From contig CM057844.1 of assembly GCA_030068075.1 (NCBI GenBank), positions 4,216,001 to 4,280,000 on the forward strand: 64,000 nt of DNA, read 5' to 3'. Shown in pieces: positions 35,201-48,600 of the stretch. This DNA comes from Paguma larvata. Its lineage: Eukaryota; Chordata; Mammalia; Carnivora; Viverridae. The notes beneath the pieces were generated by a model that saw nothing but the letters and a program-made list of their open reading frames with translations, had not been told where the DNA came from and ran no database searches. Both the position numbers and the translations under genes were made by a program. How positions within the stretch are numbered: position 1 is the stretch's first letter; each line of letters opens with the position of its first letter.

Positions 35201-38200
35201 CACATAACATATTCAATTATCCAACCCTTAAGTTGTCCCTTTCCTACCTTCTCCACTTTGAATCCACTTTGACACAGATCATTTCAGATCTTCATTATCC
35301 CTCCCTAACTAAAACAACCACCAAATCTTTTCCATAACCAACAGAGCTGTGGTTTTAGAAAGATGTAACTCTATACTCTTTTACTTTAAAAATAGCTTTA
35401 AAAAGCTCTTATAAAGAGAAAGACTTGCACACAAATTAATAAATTAGTAGGGGACAAGAATAGAAAATTTATTAAGGAAAAACTGGTTAGTAAAAATTAA
35501 GATTGAAGCAGCAATTTTAAAAATTATCCCTTAAAACAAAGATATATTATTCCTTGCTTATCATATTAGCAAGAACTTCTAAAAAATGATTAGTACCTGG
35601 TACTAGTATATCATTACCAATGGTTAATACCAGGTTGCTTTAACCACATAACAGAAGGAAAGACAACATCATTACCATCTCAACAGACGGAGGAAAAAAC
35701 TTTGATAAAATTCAATACCCATTAGAAACAAGACACAGAAAGAAACTACCTCAATATTTCTTATCCAAAAGAAAAAAAAGCTACAGCAAACATATTTACT
35801 TATTTTTTAAACTTTACTTATTTTGAACAAGAGAATGAGTGGAGAAGGGGCAGAGAGAGAAGCACAAGCAGGCTCCCCACTATACTGCAGAGCCCAATGA
35901 GGGGCTCAATCCCCCAAACTATGAGATCATGACCTAAGCCAAAATCAAGAGTTGGACACAACAGACTGAGCCATCCAGGCACCCCAGCAAACATTGTATT
36001 TAATGGTGAAATATTACAAGTTTTCCCCTTAAGGCTAGGAATGAAACAAAGATGTCTACCATTATCACTTCTACCCAATTACAACAGAGGTCCTAGACAG
36101 TGCAATGAAGCCAAAAAAAGGCCAAAAGGCATTAAGATTAGAAAGTCAATAAACAAAACTGTCACCACTTACAGATGACATGATTATGTCAAAAAATCCA
36201 AAAGATACACACTTTCAGGATAAACGAATTTAGTAAGGTTTTCGGATACAAAATCAATATTTAAAAATCAACTACGTTTTGGGGCACCTAGGTGGCTTAG
36301 TTGGTTAAGAGTCTAACTTGGGCTCGCGTCATAATCTCATGACTTGTGAGTTCAAGCCCCACGTCGGGCTCTGTGTTGATCGTTCAGAGCTTGTAGCCTA
36401 CTTCAGATTCTGTGTCTCCCTCTCTTTCTGCCTCTCCCCTACTCTGTCTCTCTCAAAAACAATTAAATATTTAAAAAAATTTAAAAAAATCAACTGCATT
36501 TCCACATACACGCAAGCAACTGGAAAACATTTAAAATATTACTTATAAAAACACCAACATACATTAAATATCTATGAATGTTTTTGTCCCCAATTTTTAC
36601 TGTGATGATTTCAACACTACAGAAAAGCTCTAGGAGCACAAAGAATTCCCACTGCTCTTCACCCACAGTCCCCAAATGTTGGCATAAACCTGTTCCTCAC
36701 ATGACACCAATTAAAGTGAGAAGGCAAACTATCAATGATGGTGGAAAACGGTATTCCCAATATAAAAAAAATCTCATAACCAGAATATAAAAGAACTCCT
36801 AATAAAGCAAAATAAACAGAGACTACCCAGTAGAAAAATGGACAAAAGGCTCACGCATATCACTCACACACAAGGGTGAATAAATATGAAAAAAGCACAA
36901 CTAAAGCATCAAGAAGATGCTAATTCAAATGTGAGTGGGAGACCACTACCCATCCAGTAGAAAGAATGGCTAAAACTGAAAGACTGATAATAGTAAGGGT
37001 TGATGAGAATGTGGAGCAACTGGACCTTCCCTGCACTGCTGAAGGAATGCAAATGGTATAAACTGAATGTAATCTGGGAAACTTTTATTTGCTAAAGGTG
37101 AACACGTGCACAACTCTAACCTCATAATTCTACTACTGGTACATACTAATCAGAGCTGTTTACATTATGTGTGCCAAGAAACATAAGAATTTCACAGCAG
37201 TGCTACTCCAGCAGCCCCAAACTGGAACAGACCCAACACAACCCCAAATGGAGAGGAAAATGGTGATGTAGTCACTGATGGAACAGTGTAAGACATGAAA
37301 TGATTGCAGCAACAGCGTGGATAAATCTCAGAAACAAAATATCAAACAAAAGAGGGCAAAATTTTTAAAGGGTTAATGGAGTAAGAGTCCCATTATGTAA
37401 AGTTAAAACAAACAGATGCAACGAATCTATGACGCTTATCTCAGGATAGTAATTACCTCTGATGGGCTAGAGTAGCACCTGGGAAAGAACATGATGGTGT
37501 GGGTGTGGCTTCTGGGGACTGGTCCCTTTCTACACTTTTTTTTTTTTTTTTTTTTGGAGCAAAAGTGAGAAAGAGCACATGTAGGGGAGGGGCACATGTA
37601 GAGGGTAGGAGGGAGAGAATCCCAAGCAGGTTCCATATGCAGTGTAGACCCCACACTGGACTGGACCTCAACTGTGAGGTCATAACCTGAGCTGAAATCA
37701 AGAGTCGGGCACTCAAGTAACAAAAAACCACTCCAGACACTCCTCTACTCCTTGACCAGAGTAGTAATTACATGAGTGTGTTCATTTCAAAAACTTAATC
37801 AAATTGTACACTTGACTCAGAACTTTATGTTACATTTTAATAAGTATATGTGAAAATACATGTATGATAAACCAATTTTCAAAAATTACATATAAGAAGA
37901 ATATAATGAAAGAAATTACTGCCTTAAAATTGCAGGATCATGGGATTATGGGTGTCTGTTTTATTACCTGCCACAATTTATTTAATTAACACGAACTACA
38001 GTTAAAATTCACTTAAAATGTCACTAAAAATATAGAGGAAAAAATCAGCCTCTCCACCCTCATAATCTGTTCCCACTTATGCTCATGGAATTTTGTACCA
38101 GTTATTCTAAGCTTAATGCCACCTGACTTTTTGCCGTGTACTTAAAGCTTCTGTTTTTTCCTAAGCCCAAATTCCCCACTGCAGGCACAATTTAAATGGC

Positions 38201-41200
38201 ATACTCTTCCTGATTTTTTTCCCATAACTTTTTCATTCCTACCATTCCCATCCCCTTTGAAAAGATGGTAAATACAGAGTTCCAGCGCTAATCCTCAGGT
38301 GGCTCAAAGTTACAATCACCATGCAGAGATGGCCACTTGTTTCTTGCTCTAAGTCAATCCCTACTTTATAAAACATATTTCATATTTTTTAATGATGTAA
38401 TTAAAATAGTGACTAACTGGAATAGATTACCTAACGAGTCTTTCTAAGTATAAACAAATTGTATCTCCTAAGAACTGTAACAACGGCAAATGAGTTTAAG
38501 TAATGAAAAGGGAGGGGGACCCCACTATTTGAAGTAAAATGCACAGATGCTGGTAAAAGGTGATTGTTTCTAAAGAAGGCAAGCTAAAAACTATAAACTT
38601 GAAGGCCCTGAAAGACAGTAAATTCTCTACCTCTTGATAAATAAAAGAACTTTCTGACTTCCTTCTTTCTCTTACTGCTGGAGAAGGATCCTGCAGACTG
38701 AAAGCGGACCTGAGAACAAAGCACTCAGATTTATACAAACCACACACTGAGAGTGATTTTCTGTGACGGTAATCCATGGTTTTTTACAGATTCTTGTGTG
38801 AGCCTAGGATTCCCTAAAGATCTAGGCAATGTTTCCCAAAATGTATACCACAGGCAATACACAAGATCAACTTATGGGGGGTCTGTGAACAAGCTTGTTA
38901 TCTTCACAGATATGTATTTATTTTGACATATATTTGACAAAAAACTGCAACAAGCACATCGAACTCAGCATCACATAGTTTTGATACACAGTAAAACCTT
39001 GGATTGTGTGAGTAACTTGTTCTACAAGTGTTCCACAAGACAAGCAAACATTTCCAATAAATTTTAACTTGATAACGAGCAATGGCTTGCAGTACGAATA
39101 CTATGTGATGCTGAATGTCACATGACTACAGCTGAGTCAGTGGTTCTTGAATATCGCTTTCATATACAAGTGCTTTGGATTACAAGCATGTTTCTGGAAT
39201 GAATTATACTCGCAAACTAAGGTTTTACTGTAATATATAAATTCAAAATAAATCAATTTAAGTTAAAAAAAAAAACTTTAAAAGGTTTTAAGTAAGCAGT
39301 TGTCTGGGTGACAATCTGGATAGATTATGGTGACAGGGAGCCCAGTGACTGGGCCTTAGGAAACATGAAATGGAAGGAAGATGCATAATGGAAAACATAT
39401 GCTTTTACCTTTGCTACTCAAACCTCTTTCCAAATCTCTCAAATGTCACATAACCATCATCTTGAGAAATAATCTGCAGAGATTATGCTCGGCTCTAGCA
39501 TTCTGCATCTCAATATTTTTCCCCATCTGGAAGCTGTGATACCATTATGATAGAAGTACATGGTGAAGAGCCATAAGGAAAAAGAACTGGCAAGGAATGT
39601 GCCTGGCGGAGGGGTGCCTGGGTGGCTCAGTCATTTAAGAGTCTGACTTAGGTCATGATTTCAAGGTTTGTTGAGTTCAGACCCCATCAGGCCCTGCACT
39701 GGGTTCAGCGCTGACAGCTTGGAGCCTGCTTTGGACTGTTTCCCTCTCTCTCTGTCCCTCTCCCACTCATGCTAGAGCACACAAACGAACTCTCTCTCTC
39801 TCTCTCAAAAATAAACAAACACTTTAAAAAAACCAATAAGCTGGATGTGCTTTCACCATTTACAGGTAAAATTTTAGGGCATAGATAGTTCTTTCAAAGT
39901 GGTGAGACTCTTGTGTATGTGGCATGGCTTGACAGTATATATACATGGAAATATACAGAAAGGCTATTTGCTGAATCCTTGGGGGAAAGGAGCTAAGTAA
40001 ATTACTGCACCAAGCAGATCCCCAAGGCCCATTAAATTCTGTACTTCCTTCTGTGTTTCATTAAATAGAATAAAAACGCTGAACTCCACAGTTTTCATGG
40101 AGTCTAACAATGCTCCATTTAGCGTCAAGTCACATAGCAAGAGCCACACAGAGAAAAGAGACAGAGACAGAGAGAATACACTGAATACCGAGGACTCTGA
40201 GAGAGAATGAGACCTTTAGAACCCAGTTCTTCCTGGGTACTAAATTAGGAAAATCTGGGTGTGCTTTAGGTTAAAATATGGGTTTATAACTTATTTAGCA
40301 TACAAACAGTGATATGGTATCACAAATACTTTCCAACAATTTTCAAATTAATCCGGTATTTCTTTAACAACTGTAAGTTTGATTAAATTTTTTTCAATTA
40401 AAAAAAATTTTTAATATTTATTTTTGAAGGAGAGAGAGACAGAGCATGAGTGGGGGAGGAGCAGAGAGACAGCAAGACACAGAATCCGAAGCAGCTCTAG
40501 GCTCTGAGCTGTCAGTACACAGACCGATGTGGGGCTCGAACTCACAAACTGTGAGATCATGACCTGAGCAGAAGTCAGATGCGTAACGGCTTAAGCCACC
40601 CAAGTGCTCCTTTTAAAAACATTTTTTCTTAATGTTTATTTTTGACAGAGAGAGAGAGAGGGAGAGAGACAGAGAGAGAGACAGAGAGAGAGCGAGCGCG
40701 CCCGCATGGGACAGTGGCAGAGAAAAAGGGAGACAGAGAATCCCAAGCAGGCTCCATCCACACTGTCAGTGCAGAGACTGATTTGGGCTTGGCTCCCAAA
40801 CTGAGAGAGCATGACCTGAGCTGAAACCACTTAACCAACTGAACCACCCAGGTGCCTCTACAACTTTGGTTTAAAAAGATTTCTTAGAGCAGCCCCCTCT
40901 ATTTTTATTAATTTTCATGAAATATTTCAAGCATTCAGAAAGAAACTTAAATAAATGACACTTAGATTTAACAAAGTCACATCCCCCGCTGCCATGCTGC
41001 TGTTGTTTCGTTGGGTAGCAACCAGACAACTAGGAATGACTTTACAAAGAAAATAGTTTTGAGAGCCTAGCACATGACTTCTACTTTCTTGATAAATGAA
41101 CACAGCCATGGAACTCAAAAATAACGATATAGGAATACAGCTTAAAATTAACACAGAATTGATGAAAAGTCTAACATTTAACTCTTTCTTCCCTTTTTCT

Positions 41201-44200
41201 GCAGCAATTCAAATGCCATGTAACGATTTTCAATGGGTAACATTTCCGAACTACTTCGAACCACTTCTGTGCACAAAACCGGTTATAAGGGGTTAGGGAA
41301 AGGCCAAGATTTTCAATGAACCACAGAATTAAAGGAGTATTACTACCTAAAGCAATTCCTAAGTAGTTCTGAGATACAATATGCATCCTGAAAAAGGGAT
41401 CCTGTCATCTTTCCATTGATTAAGAGGTTGCAATTCCGAATCTAACACCTGATTTTACTGCCCCAATATTTGTATTAAAGAATTAAGAACCCAAACTCTC
41501 CACACATCTCTTATTCTTTCATATCCACACATATTCATATTCTTTCTGCATATCTTCACTCTAGCAGAGTTACAGACGAACCTAAGAAATCCAGTTCATA
41601 TTATTCAATTAACTGTACAAGTTACACAGTAACCTAAATTAAGGTTTTTTAAGTCCACTATCTCTGCCCTGATAAAATAAATCTTTTTAGTAATGAGATT
41701 AGAAACCAACCCTAGTTGTAATATTTAATTTAGTATGTAAAATAATCAATGAAAAAAACTTACTTGACATGAGTTTTGGAATCTGGGCTTGTCCTCTCAA
41801 CAGTGGCCTGTATAAATTTCCCTGATAGGTCGCAGGTGGTGGTGCAGCATTGCCGTAAACGCCAGCCCCTGAGCCCCTTGGCATAACATGGCTGTAAAAT
41901 GACCCCGCCAACCAGAAAACAAATTATAGACCTAGCCACGACATCATAGCTGATACAAATTAAATAAATGCTAGTAGTGGTCTCTTTACTACTAGATCTT
42001 ATTAAGAGAAACAAACCTTAAAAGATTTATAATTAACAAAGTTCAAAACAGTTCCACGGATAGTAATGGTAACAGAACATGTCCATTTGCCACACCAAGA
42101 TTCTTAACTGGTAATTATTTAGGTATTTATTAATTCCTTCATTCAAAAAGTGAGTCTATTTTCTTTTTTGTAACCTATTTCAGTTTTGTCCTTAAGGACC
42201 CATGCTGTTGGCTATCACTGTATATACTGCTGCTCTATATCTTGCTATTTTCAATTATATCAAACATTTTCCTATAGTTGTCATAGTCTGCAAAATTGTA
42301 ATATGTATACCTATAGAACCCATGGTGACATCTCCTAGTTTACTAAACCATTCCTCTCATTTAGTATTACTAGTATTGATAACAATGTACTATAGATTTG
42401 GGCATAGAACTTTATGCTCCTCTAAAATTATTTTCTCAAGGTAAATTCCTAGGAATAGGAATCTGGATCAAAGTTAAGAGTTACTGTACTGATCACGTAT
42501 CGTATTATGTACCTGTTATGTATTACATGTTACATGTATTGTAACCCTTAAAAGAGATTCTGCTCCACATTAATTCAGCTAAAACTTTCTTGAGGGTAAA
42601 CAGAATGTTTTATTCCTTTGAAATAACTGTCAGAAAGACAGCAAAACCTCTTAAGGGAAAATAACAGAATTCTAAAGCAATACATAAAGCATAATAATAA
42701 ACCAAAGAAACGGAAGTGAATTTTAAAAAATGAAGAAGACCATAAAAGCATCGAAGTCATTAACATATTAGGCCTCCTAAGTATTTGTGGCATAAATACT
42801 GACCTAATGCCTGTGAATGATTCAGAAAAAGCAGAATATACAAAGGATAGCAACCTACCACTCACCCCAAAGTCCTGAATGCAGCCTGATCAAGATGGAC
42901 AGGCCGCCGGTCCCGATTGAAGCCAAGCTGAGGCTTCCACTGCCGTCCATTGCTGGACTTTTCCCAGTCACTTGGTTTCAGTACTGGTGCTGGTTTTCTG
43001 CCCATTTGAATATACAATATTCAGTATTGGGATAGACATTGTTCATGCAAAATAAAACTAGACAGTTTATATTTAATAGCCGCATCGTTGTTACCTTGCT
43101 CCTGGAAGCATTACAGCTTTAAAAATGTAGTCTTCAGCAAACTGTGGGTCTTTAAAATTAATACTAGAAGAGAACAAAATACAATTTAATAATCTTATAT
43201 TACCTTGGCTTAACTACTTTAAACTGAGGTATTTTTCATGTTTAAAAAGAGTAAATAAAACTCAAAAGTCTTCTCCAAAAATTATTTTAACTGACAGTTT
43301 CATCGAATGGCTAAATATCTCCTTTCGCAAACTAATGGTGAGTACACAGCCTTCATGTAATTTTCTGTGTGGGAAGAGCCATGTTCTCGTTAACTGTGGG
43401 TGACCACAGAGAAGGGACAGACCTTGCCTCAATTCTCAAGAAATACCAACAGGATACTGGAGACAGATGGAAGAGGTTTGCAACAACAAAAAATTTTAAA
43501 AAACACCTTTCATTCTGTTTAGTGTAGGGCAAAGACTTTCCCTCTAGCATCTTAAGGAAAATTAGCTGTTGTCACAAAAAGATGCAAATGCCACCAGAAA
43601 CACCTGCAAATTCAGAAAGCGAACACAAATAATCTATGGGGGAAAAACATTAAATTTCCCAGTTGGAACCCTATATCGTGCTCTGTTAGGATGTTTCTCT
43701 TTCATCAGTAATGGTCACAATTTGAAAACTACAGAGAGGTTTATTTTAAAAGTCTGTACGCTTGGAATGTGAGTATAAGCTGGATCAAGCTTCCTTTCTG
43801 GTGGGGTGGGTGTGTCCGAAAGTCAGGTTAAGTACCCAAGTTTTCCTTTTGGCACAGCAGTTAAGACTCTGGATATGTACAAGGTTTATACCTAAGGATA
43901 CTCACAATATTAGTATTCACGTTGAAAAACTAAAACCTATATGAGTAATAGTGGAGTGGTTAAAGAAACTCAGGTTCTCCCTAAACACGAATCCTCAATT
44001 GACACTTCAAAAAATTTAGAAAGACAATACCTACTGACATGGGGAAAATACATATACAACAGACTAGACATATATTCATCAAGAAGTTATCAATGATGGT
44101 CTCTGTATTATCATCGCCTTTCCTTCTGTGTTTTTTAGTATTTACAAAATTCCTCAAAGACTGAAATCAGTTGAAAAAGGTTTTATTCAAAAAGGTTTTA

Positions 44201-47200
44201 TGAACTGGTTGACATTTTAGACAGCTAACTTTTTTCTCTTCAAATACTGCCACTTCATATTATTAGGGCCTATTTTTGTTGCACTGGGATTTAACTGTAT
44301 ATTTTAAGTAGAGAAAAATAACTTCATTTATAATAAAAATGCTGAGCTCAAGTGCAGCTGAACAATACTTCATTTACTCAATCCATTCCTCTTACAACTC
44401 ACTCTTCACTGGCAACCCCCTTTATCTCAAATGTTCTCTACTGGGCAAGGTGGCTTAGGGCAGCGTTTCAAGTTTAAGAGGGTGGCAGAGAAAATGATAG
44501 TTAAGTACAGGGGTTCATTAGGGCCTTCCAGGTACAAAGTAAAGAGAGGAAATTAGTAATAAAGCAACACTTGCAACTCAAGTGTCTCAAAGCAGGTATC
44601 TCTGTGTCAGCAAGGCTTTTCAGCAGTTTACCAAACAAGCTTTAAGAGTTCCCAGAGCACACATGGTCTCAGAGTAGTGTGGGGGCACAAATGATAGCCA
44701 GGGAGCAAGCCTGCCTCCCCTTCTGATAAAGTAAATAGGAAATGTTTAATAACATTTTCATAAAGAAAAGTGGAAAAGGCAACAACGGGTATAGAAAAGA
44801 TGCTGAGTCAAAGCATGTGTGTGCATATGCCTTCCATACACGTGTAGGATCAAAGCATGTGTGTATGGAGAAGAGGGAAAAGCATTCTTTTACCTGGGAC
44901 CAAGGAAAACATCATCCAAGAGGCCTTGGTATAAGGTGGGATGGGACTGGTTACCAAATGGGAGAGGAAATAAATGTAACCAAGATGTAGAAATGGGTCC
45001 CAAGACCAAGGGATAGCTCAGTTTAACTGGAGCAGCCATCTCATGGGGATCTGGCAGAGAGAAAAGTAAGCTGTATGCAAGTGATCTGAGTGATTACATC
45101 CTCAAATCTCCCAAGGAAGATTCACAACTAGTTCATTCTAAAGAAGCAGGATGACACAAACCGACTGGTTACATGCAATGAATGCTTTAAGTTCTCGAGC
45201 ATTAACTCCCAGGTGGGATCAGTTGAGAAGAGCTAGACTGGAGCAAAAAAGTTTGTGAACAGAAGTGGGCAGGAAGACAGGCTGGTGGAACTGGGTTAAT
45301 GTCATCAAGAGGCTGTTCTGAACACAACATGAAGCTGCTGCAGGCAGTCAATGAGCGAGTAGATACAATAATCAAGGAAGCAATTCAAACAGAACCTCCT
45401 GGCAGCAGTGTGTAAGAGCAGAGAGAGAGAATCAAAAGAAGGTCTTCGACACAGTCTAGACAAGGGCCTTCAATGTGTGGTTGAGGTGGGAATGCTGGAC
45501 AGGCAAAAGAAATGGCAGGGCTGGAAGTGGAATGAAGATCACATTGAGGTGAGGGCTTGAGATGAAGATCTGCAAGTCATGCGCAGAAAGACTGGAAGCT
45601 AAGTGAAGGAAACAGCAAAGGTAAAAGGAGATAACCCCAGGGCCACAGGGATAATCTTTCCTGAAGGACAATGGTTACAATCAGAGATTTATAAGACACC
45701 TAAAAGCAGTGCTTGAGAAAACAAATCCATTTATTTATGAAAGATGCACAGTTTACTGTATGTCAACTGTTCCTCAATAAACTGCTTTAAAAATTCCATC
45801 CTTGGGGAGCCTCGGTGACTCAGTCGGTTAACTATCTGACTCTTGATTTCAGTTCAGGTCATGATCTCGAGGTTCATGAGTTTGAGCCCCTCACTGGGCT
45901 CTGTGCTAACAGTGCAGAGCCTGCTTGTGATTCTCTGTCCCTCTGTGTCTGCCCCTTCCTTGCTTGCACACTCCCTCAAAATAAATAAGTAAACATTAAA
46001 AAAAAAAATCCATCCTTCATGCTCATGCTCTAAAAGGGAAAACATTTCCAAGGTAATAGGAAAAAAATCTCCAATATCTCCCCTACTTCCTCTCAGAACC
46101 AAACTCTACAGATTGATCTATATACTTAATAGGGAGGGAACAAAAATTAGGTGATAGAAAAGGCGCATCTTAAAAAGAAGTTTGGAGGTCCCTATTGAAG
46201 GGACAAAGAGATACTATTTTTATCTCAAAGCATTCTTTTCCCTTGGACTTTTGAGAACAATTTGAAGACTTATTCTCTCCTAAAATGAATTAAGATTTCA
46301 CTGGTTGAGATTTTTTTTAGTAATTTGTTCCCAAAAATATATACTATGAACCATTACATTTTTGGAAATTAAAGAACAAAAGAAGCTAAAACACAACTCA
46401 ACTGTACTTTTCCAATGTGATAACAATAGCCACAACTTAAAACAGACATCTCCAAAAAGAAACACATAAAGGAGGCAGAACTCATTAGGCAAAGTCCCAA
46501 AGGGGAACTTTACTGAGATCCAAGCTTTTGAAGTTCCTTCATTTTTTCCAGATTTATGTATGTACATAATTAAAATTCTTAATTTTAAAATAATAGAAAT
46601 TATTTTATTTAAATAAAATATATAAATAAAAATAATACAAACAATAAAGAAAAAAAATACAGATTACTCTTTGACAAATTTCTACCACCAGAAACAAAAG
46701 AGCTTAACTGTAGAGAGCATCAGGGGAAGGAAAGCAGTATCACAGAGATAAAACAGAAGCACCTTCAGGGAGGAAATGAGTTAATAGAAGAGCTTATAGA
46801 TTCAACAGACTGCCCAGCTAAGGTAAGAGAACGGTGTTTAGATGTATACTGCTTCATCTAGCTTCATTTAATTCTGTAAACAGGAGTATTTTTCAACCAC
46901 TTCTTCCAGGTGGCACCATGCTGACTCATCCAGCTGCAAACTACCCACCAGAGAAGCTCCACCCCAGGAGAAGCATAATGGACCTTTCCCTTGGTAGGGA
47001 ACTTCCCTATTATTTCATATAATCACCTAATTGTCATCGCAAACACACCAAGGACAAAATATAAAAATTGTAAATGTAAGTATGGTTGAAAACAACAAAA
47101 CTGAGCAGTGCTTTTATCTGTAGCACAAGTAGCACTTTAGACCCTATTAGAAGAAAATACTACAGCAAAGTCTCAACAGGAAAGGAAAGGAATGTACAAC

Positions 47201-48557
47201 ATCCCTTTCTAGCTCAATTCACTTTAAGAATTACCCTTAGAAATGCTATTTTAAGTACTATTACTGTTTGAGGGTGCTAGCACACTTCATAAAGACAGCA
47301 GAAAACTCTAAATATCAAGTTACACATTTTCACTCTACCTTTCCCTGAAACGTTCTGTAATTAATGCTAAATCAGCACACCAGTGCAAACTGTTCTTGTA
47401 AGGAAAACTTCATGATTCATATACTTGACATTTTAAAGCACTTAAAGAGTTTATAGGACTTAAGATGTCTATTCTGACATTCTATTAGAAGAGGCTAACC
47501 AGGTAGTGGAAGTTAAACCCTCCCAAGAGTTTTCACCATCAAGTCTGTGACTGACTGTATGTACTCCACTTCCTCTAGGCTTCTGATTTCAAGTCACCTG
47601 CTTGCCAGTCATAAGCCTTACAAACACTGCAGTAATGGTTACATTAAAAAATTCACATTTTTAAAAAACCTATTTGAAGAGCTAAAACACTCTACCCCTT
47701 GCCTGAGTCATCCAAAGGTGAATATAGAAAATTTGAGAAACCCTTTTCTGAAGAAATAAGGGCTTCTAGAATGCTCTGGAAAACACTGAGCTTTGACACT
47801 ATGAACACCATGAACAACTGGGTTTTTACAGAGGTTCAGAACTATGCTAGGTGCTACGAGAAAAAAAGAAAACTAAATGCTGCTGATGAAAATAACACAT
47901 ATGAAGATTATATAAATTACAGACCACCTTGTAGAACAGAAGAAAAGCTATGAAGGATAGGCTACAAAGGAACGAGCATTCCAAACAATGGAAGGAGGAT
48001 ACAGAGGTCAGTGTGATCGCGATGGGAAGAGCATGGGTACAAGCAGGAGGGGGGGTGTCCATGAGGAACTGTGGGGATTCAGGCACAGAGCGATGGTTCT
48101 GCCAAACTGTGACAGACCTCCAAAAAGCAAAGAAGTTTAATTCCACCAGCACTATAGAGCAAAGATTTCTGAGGACTGGTAGTGCTTAAGAAAGACAAGG
48201 CTTATAGCATATGCCAACAGAGTCAGTGGGAAGGTGGAATCAAATAAATCAGTTGGGAAGTCACTACAGTAATTCAGGAGAAGAAACTATAAAATGGAAG
48301 GAAAAAAAAGAAACTACAAAATAGGCCCACTGGGAAGAGTCGGGGATAAAAAATAATTGGGGAAAAAAAATTCCAGAACAGTGGTGCAGACATAGGGATT
48401 ACTATAGAATGAGAGGCTAAGCATATGGAATGGAATGTAGAACTAGAGGCTCCTAAGTCTGGGCAACTGCTCAGGGACAGAAAAGGGAGATGAGCCAGGA
48501 GAACTGGGACAGACACGGGACAAAGTAGTATGGAACACTGAATCTGAGGTAATACAA

Positions 48558-48600
<43 letters not shown>

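Larger units (their letters stand above)
35645..37860 (+). mobile_element. Old L1 (ORF2 3' half and 3'UTR), with three SINE insertions
   Basis: Reads in order through ACCATCTCAACAGACGGAGG, the reverse-transcriptase region (CACTTACAGATGACATGATT, encoding an ADD core), the C-terminal part and the 3'UTR (AATTGTACACTTGACTCAGA) to about 37860. Frames are broken. It is interrupted by CAN-SINEs at 35798-35985, 36281-36484 and 37536-37743, which is why it looks patchy. Confidence 0.8.
30614..41763 (-). other. XRN2: XRN2 intron between window exons 10 and 11
   Basis: 11.1-kb intron with several L1 pieces, seven SINEs and a Tigger-like remnant, listed separately. Open frames at 31532-31801 (plus) and 31929-32273 (minus) have no splice or family support. 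The stretch 31000-34300 holds nothing else recognisable; about 34950-35400 may contain an ancient diverged repeat. Confidence 0.85.
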
